Below the pieces are notes generated by a model. It saw nothing but the letters and a program-made list of their open reading frames with translations. It was not told where the DNA came from and ran no database searches. DNA of 8,823 bases from Burkholderiales bacterium. GTDB taxonomy: Bacteria > Actinomycetota > Thermoleophilia > Gaiellales > Gaiellaceae. Positions within the stretch are counted from its first letter, which is position 1; the number at the start of each line of letters is the position of its first letter. Shown here in pieces: positions 6,712 to 8,823 of this stretch. Location: assembly GCA_025935595.1 (NCBI GenBank), contig JAICUZ010000101.1, forward strand, positions 1 to 8,823, written 5' to 3'. The position numbers and the translations under genes are program-made.

Positions 6712-7004
6712 CCTTCGCGCATGAACCCCTGGCGCGCGGCGCTGACGAGCGCCACCGCTTCAGGGAAGAGCACACGCATCGCATCGCGCAACGCGATCGA
6801 CTGCTCGTCGGCCGCCCCCGTCACCTGCACTTGGGAAAGCGCAGCTGAGGTCAGCTCGACGGCGGTGTTCAGGGTGAGCGTCGCGAACTGCTCGCGCTGT
6901 GCCTCCTGCACCGATTCGGCCTGCTGCTCCGCGAACTCGCGCAAGCTTCGCATGAGGTCCTCGGGGTCGCCTCCGAACGGAAATCCTCCGAATCCACCTT
7001 CCAT
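6708..7004 (-). CDS. small protein of unknown function, Gly-rich N-terminus (98 aa)
   Basis: Not recognised. After a Gly/Phe-rich start (MEGGFGGFPFGG, 1-12) comes a helical stretch rich in Glu and Gln (DLMRSLREFAEQQAESVQEA, 16-35, continuing to about 40). A less charged helical region with Ala, Leu and Val reaches to the end (PEAVALVSAARQGFMREG). There is no Cys, signal peptide or membrane span. The layout could suit a self-associating helical protein, but that is only an impression. The start chosen is ATG 7004. A TTG at 7013 in the same frame would add three residues. It follows the 177-residue gene by 15 bases on the same strand, so they are probably co-transcribed. Its TAG stop overlaps the permease stop on the other strand with no room for a terminator. 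Confidence 0.65.
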   Translation of the reverse strand: MEGGFGGFPFGGDPEDLMRSLREFAEQQAESVQEAQREQFATLTLNTAVELTSAALSQVQVTGAADEQSIALRDAMRVLFPEAVALVSAARQGFMREG

Positions 7005-7019
7005 GCCGCCCAAGGTAGC

Positions 7020-7553
7020 TCAGTCGAGCGGGACGCCGTAGTCCCGTTCGACTTCGCGCACGAACTCGTCGACCGCCCCGCTCGCGCCGCGGATCGCCGA
7101 CGAGAACGGCGACGTCGTCTCGCCGAGCGCACGTTCGAGTGCGACCGTGGCGGCGCCGACGCCGTCGAGAAACGCCGGGGTGGCCAGGCGCGGAGGAGCG
7201 CCGAGCAGGCGTTCGAGCGCGAGCGCCGCGTCCTCCGCCTCCTCGATCCCGGGCGGCTGCTCGACAATCCGCACGCGCGAGAGCTCAGCCCGCAGCCGCT
7301 CGAGGTCGCCCCCGCCGGCGAGGTCCTCGGCGAGCTCGCACATCGCCACCATCGACGCGGTATCGCGCACCTCGTCCCGCGCGGTGACGACCGCGCCGTC
7401 GTCGTCGAGCACGAGCCAGCGCCGCTCCTCGTCATCGAACGCCACGAGGTACCGCCGCAACGAGCTCGCGGGCTCGGCCGCGAGCACCGCGGTCACCCGG
7501 CCGTGCGCCGCCGCGGCAGCGGCGATCCGCTCGAGATCCGCTTCCAGCCCCAT
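7020..7553 (-). CDS. hypothetical soluble protein (177 aa)
   Basis: Not recognised. An Ala-rich N-terminal helix (1-17) is followed by a probable beta-rich section with alternating hydrophobic and charged residues (RRYLVAFDDEERRWLVLDDD, 33-52, then GAVVTARDEVRD, 53-64). A mainly helical, acidic C-terminal two thirds follows (CELAEDLAGGGDLERLRAEL, then EEAEDAALALERLLGAPPRL) and it ends EFVREVERDYGVPLD. It is acidic and soluble, with one Cys (72) and no signal peptide or membrane span. The RRYLVAFDDEERRWLVLDDDG piece looks like a small beta-meander seen in many uncharacterised proteins and does not name a function. Start ATG 7553-7551 is preceded by GGTGGA four bases away on the minus strand. 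The frame stays open further upstream, but that extension is antisense to the methyltransferase and has shadow-like composition. The start lies 15 bases from the divergent methyltransferase start. Confidence 0.7.
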   Translation of the reverse strand: MGLEADLERIAAAAAAHGRVTAVLAAEPASSLRRYLVAFDDEERRWLVLDDDGAVVTARDEVRDTASMVAMCELAEDLAGGGDLERLRAELSRVRIVEQPPGIEEAEDAALALERLLGAPPRLATPAFLDGVGAATVALERALGETTSPFSSAIRGASGAVDEFVREVERDYGVPLD

Positions 7554-7568
7554 AGAGTCCACCAGCGT
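7554..7568. promoter_or_regulatory. 15-base divergent start region
   Basis: Only 15 bases separate the minus start (7553) from the plus start (7569). The sequence complementary to GGTGGA (TCCACC, 7558-7563) serves the minus gene as a weak ribosome site. No ribosome site is visible for the plus gene, and promoters for both must overlap coding DNA. The evidence is spacing alone. Confidence 0.25.
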
Positions 7569-8264
7569 ATGGATGCGAAGACGCTCTTCGCGCCGCTCGG
7601 CCGCGACTACGACCGCTGGGCGAACATCCTGTCGTTCGGGCAGGACCCACGCTGGCGCCGCTTTCTCGTCTCGCGGGTCGACGTGCAGCCGCTCGACACG
7701 GTGCTCGACGTCGCGACCGGGACCGCGGCCGTCGCGCTCGAGCTCGCGCGGCAGAAGGACTGCTACGTCGTCGGTGTCGACCAGAGCGCCGAGATGCTCG
7801 AGGTCGGCAAGCAACAGGTGCGCCTCGCGGGTGCGACGAAGAAGATCCGGCTGGAGCGGGGAGACGCGCGCTCGCTGCCGTTCGACGACGGCACGTTCGA
7901 CGGGCTCACGTTCACGTACCTTCTTCGGTACGTCGAGGATCCCGCGGCGACGCTGCGCGAGCTGGCCCGGGCCGTCAAGCCGGGCGGTGTGATGGCGGGG
8001 CTCGAGTTCGGCGTGCCGCGCGGCGTGTGGCGGCCGCCGTGGGAGCTGTGGGTGCGCGCCGGGCTCCCGGGCGCGGGACGGCTGATCGGCCACGGGTGGT
8101 ACGAGGTCGGCACATTCCTCGGTCCGTCGATCCGGGACCACGACGCAGAGTGGCCTCTGCCGCGGCTCCTTCAGGCCTGGCGCGACGCCGGCATCGAGGA
8201 CGTGCGCGCGAAGCGGCTCTCGCTCGGCGGGGGGATCGTGACGTGGGGACGCAAGAAGGCGTAA
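7569..8264 (+). CDS. MenG/UbiE-family SAM-dependent methyltransferase
   Basis: Class I methyltransferase of 231 residues, the usual size for UbiE/MenG enzymes that methylate demethylmenaquinone or related quinones at the membrane. The N-terminal family signature is present with exact spacing but substitutions: YDRWANILSFGQDPRW (14-29) keeps Tyr-Asp, Leu-Ser and Trp, while Met-Asn is Trp-Ala and the usual His is Asp26. SAM motif I is VLDVATGTA (45-53), with acidic Asp71 after strand 2 and GDA at 98-100. The second signature region LLRYVEDP...LARAVKPGG (118-140) has RYV for the common RNV. LEFGVP (145-150) and the C-terminal LGPSIRDHDAEWPL...GGIVTWGR follow the family. ATG 7569 is chosen because it gives this standard N-terminus; no good ribosome site precedes it. 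The 3' end overlaps the next gene by 22 bases. True menaquinone synthesis is likely but the substitutions leave room for another substrate. Confidence 0.85.
   Translation: MDAKTLFAPLGRDYDRWANILSFGQDPRWRRFLVSRVDVQPLDTVLDVATGTAAVALELARQKDCYVVGVDQSAEMLEVGKQQVRLAGATKKIRLERGDARSLPFDDGTFDGLTFTYLLRYVEDPAATLRELARAVKPGGVMAGLEFGVPRGVWRPPWELWVRAGLPGAGRLIGHGWYEVGTFLGPSIRDHDAEWPLPRLLQAWRDAGIEDVRAKRLSLGGGIVTWGRKKA
8229..8235 (+). promoter_or_regulatory. ribosome binding site for the last membrane protein gene
   Basis: GGGGGGA inside the methyltransferase reading frame ends seven bases before GTG 8243. It supports that GTG as the start of the overlapping downstream gene. Confidence 0.4.
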
Positions 8265-8823
8265 GGCCCGCCTGGTACGCGCTCGGTGGCGGCGGTTGGC
8301 GCGACTACGTCACGCTGCTCCATCCGCCCTACACGCTCTGGCACCTGTCGTACGTCGCGGTCGGCGCGGCGCTCGCGCCGCAGTTCCACACGGACCGTCT
8401 CGTGTGGGGGCTCGCGGCGTTCTTCCTGGCGATGGGGATCGCCGCACACGCGCTCGACGAGCTGCACGGCCGGCCGCTGCGCACGCGCATCCCGTCCCGC
8501 GCGCTCGTCTCCCTCGCCGTCGTCTCCCTCGCCGGCGCCGTGGCGATCGGTGTCGGCGCCGCGGTCGCCTGGGGCTGGGGCCTGCTCGCCTTCGTCGCGG
8601 TCGGCGCGGTCCTCGTACCCGCGTACAACCTCGAGCTCGCGTTCCACAACGACCTCGGCTTCGCGGTCGCATGGGGCGCGTTCCCGGCCCTGACCGGCTA
8701 CTTCGTGGAAGCGCAGACGATCCGCGTCGAGGCGGTGGCTGCGGCTGCGTTCGCCTTCGCAGCAAGCCTGGCGCAGCGGAAGCTCTCGACTCCGGTCCGC
8801 CAGGCGCGGCGGCAGGAAGGAAC
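8243..8823 (+). CDS. polytopic membrane protein, possibly UbiA-like, C-terminus outside window
   Basis: Open from GTG 8243 to the right edge (193 codons, no stop). The first 22 bases lie within the methyltransferase gene, so the pair is probably translationally coupled. After a short soluble start (WYALGGGGWRDYV) come WHLSYVAVGAALAP (33-46), a helix at about 52-68, then AHALDELHGRPLRTRIP (68-84), which resembles the Asp-containing cytosolic loop of UbiA prenyltransferases. Helices follow at about 87-109 and 112-127, then YNLELAFHNDLGFAVAWGAF (128-147) and a helix around 164-176. His69, Asp72, His75 and later His135, Asp137 sit at helix ends and could bind a metal. The classical N-D-x-x-D motif of UbiA is not present, so the family is unsure. 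Beside a MenG/UbiE-type enzyme, a role in quinone or isoprenoid-lipid synthesis is a plausible inference. Confidence 0.8.
   Translation, partial: MGTQEGVRPAWYALGGGGWRDYVTLLHPPYTLWHLSYVAVGAALAPQFHTDRLVWGLAAFFLAMGIAAHALDELHGRPLRTRIPSRALVSLAVVSLAGAVAIGVGAAVAWGWGLLAFVAVGAVLVPAYNLELAFHNDLGFAVAWGAFPALTGYFVEAQTIRVEAVAAAAFAFAASLAQRKLSTPVRQARRQEG

Noticed and set aside
6708..7004. YbaB/EbfC nucleoid protein, suggested by the Gly/Phe-rich start
   Set aside because: Only the first dozen residues look similar. The rest lacks the family's recognisable body, and no recombination genes are nearby.
7554..8141. Upstream extension of the 177-residue minus gene
   Set aside because: The frame is open but lies opposite the methyltransferase gene. 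The extra residues have shadow-like composition, and ATG 7553 has a weak ribosome site.

Overview
The window reads as ordinary chromosome of a high-GC bacterium, most likely an actinomycete-type lineage. A deep soil branch such as Thermoleophilia is a guess, not something the sequence proves. The basis is strong G/C bias at third codon positions in every real gene, many GTG starts, a DUF6458-type small membrane protein, a monofunctional proline dehydrogenase and a MenG/UbiE-type methyltransferase. Genes are tightly packed. I see no rRNA, tRNA, CRISPR array, insertion sequence, integrase, phage gene or clear rho-independent terminator. No stretch over about 300 bases lacks a gene.

Layout. (1) Bases 1-3408, minus strand: a probable operon in the order EamA/DMT permease, 14-segment DHA2-type MFS exporter, 4-hydroxyphenylpyruvate dioxygenase. 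The dioxygenase is cut by the left edge; its start overlaps the MFS stop in GTGA. (2) Bases 3434-4653, plus strand: a 90-residue unknown protein, an enoyl-ACP reductase of the FabL type coupled to it by a second GTGA overlap, and a DUF6458-like two-helix membrane protein. (3) Bases 4608-5510, minus: proline dehydrogenase, whose 3' end overlaps the DUF6458-like gene by 46 bases. It is divergent from (4) an APC-superfamily permease at 5566-6711, plus. (5) Bases 6708-7553, minus: two unrecognised small genes, the second sharing a CTAG stop palindrome with the permease. (6) Bases 7569-8823, plus: a MenG/UbiE-family methyltransferase overlapping a polytopic membrane protein that runs off the right edge.

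Functional reading. Region 1 points to tyrosine/phenylalanine breakdown (4-hydroxyphenylpyruvate to homogentisate) with two transporters of unknown cargo. Region 2 points to the last reduction step of fatty-acid elongation. Regions 3 and 4 together suggest amino-acid (possibly proline) uptake and oxidation. Region 6 suggests quinone or lipid methylation with an unusual membrane partner. The best leads are that membrane protein, the FabL-type reductase with its coupled small protein, and the very short divergent start regions near 3434, 5566 and 7560. I did not find a convincing new defence, mobile or biosynthetic system.
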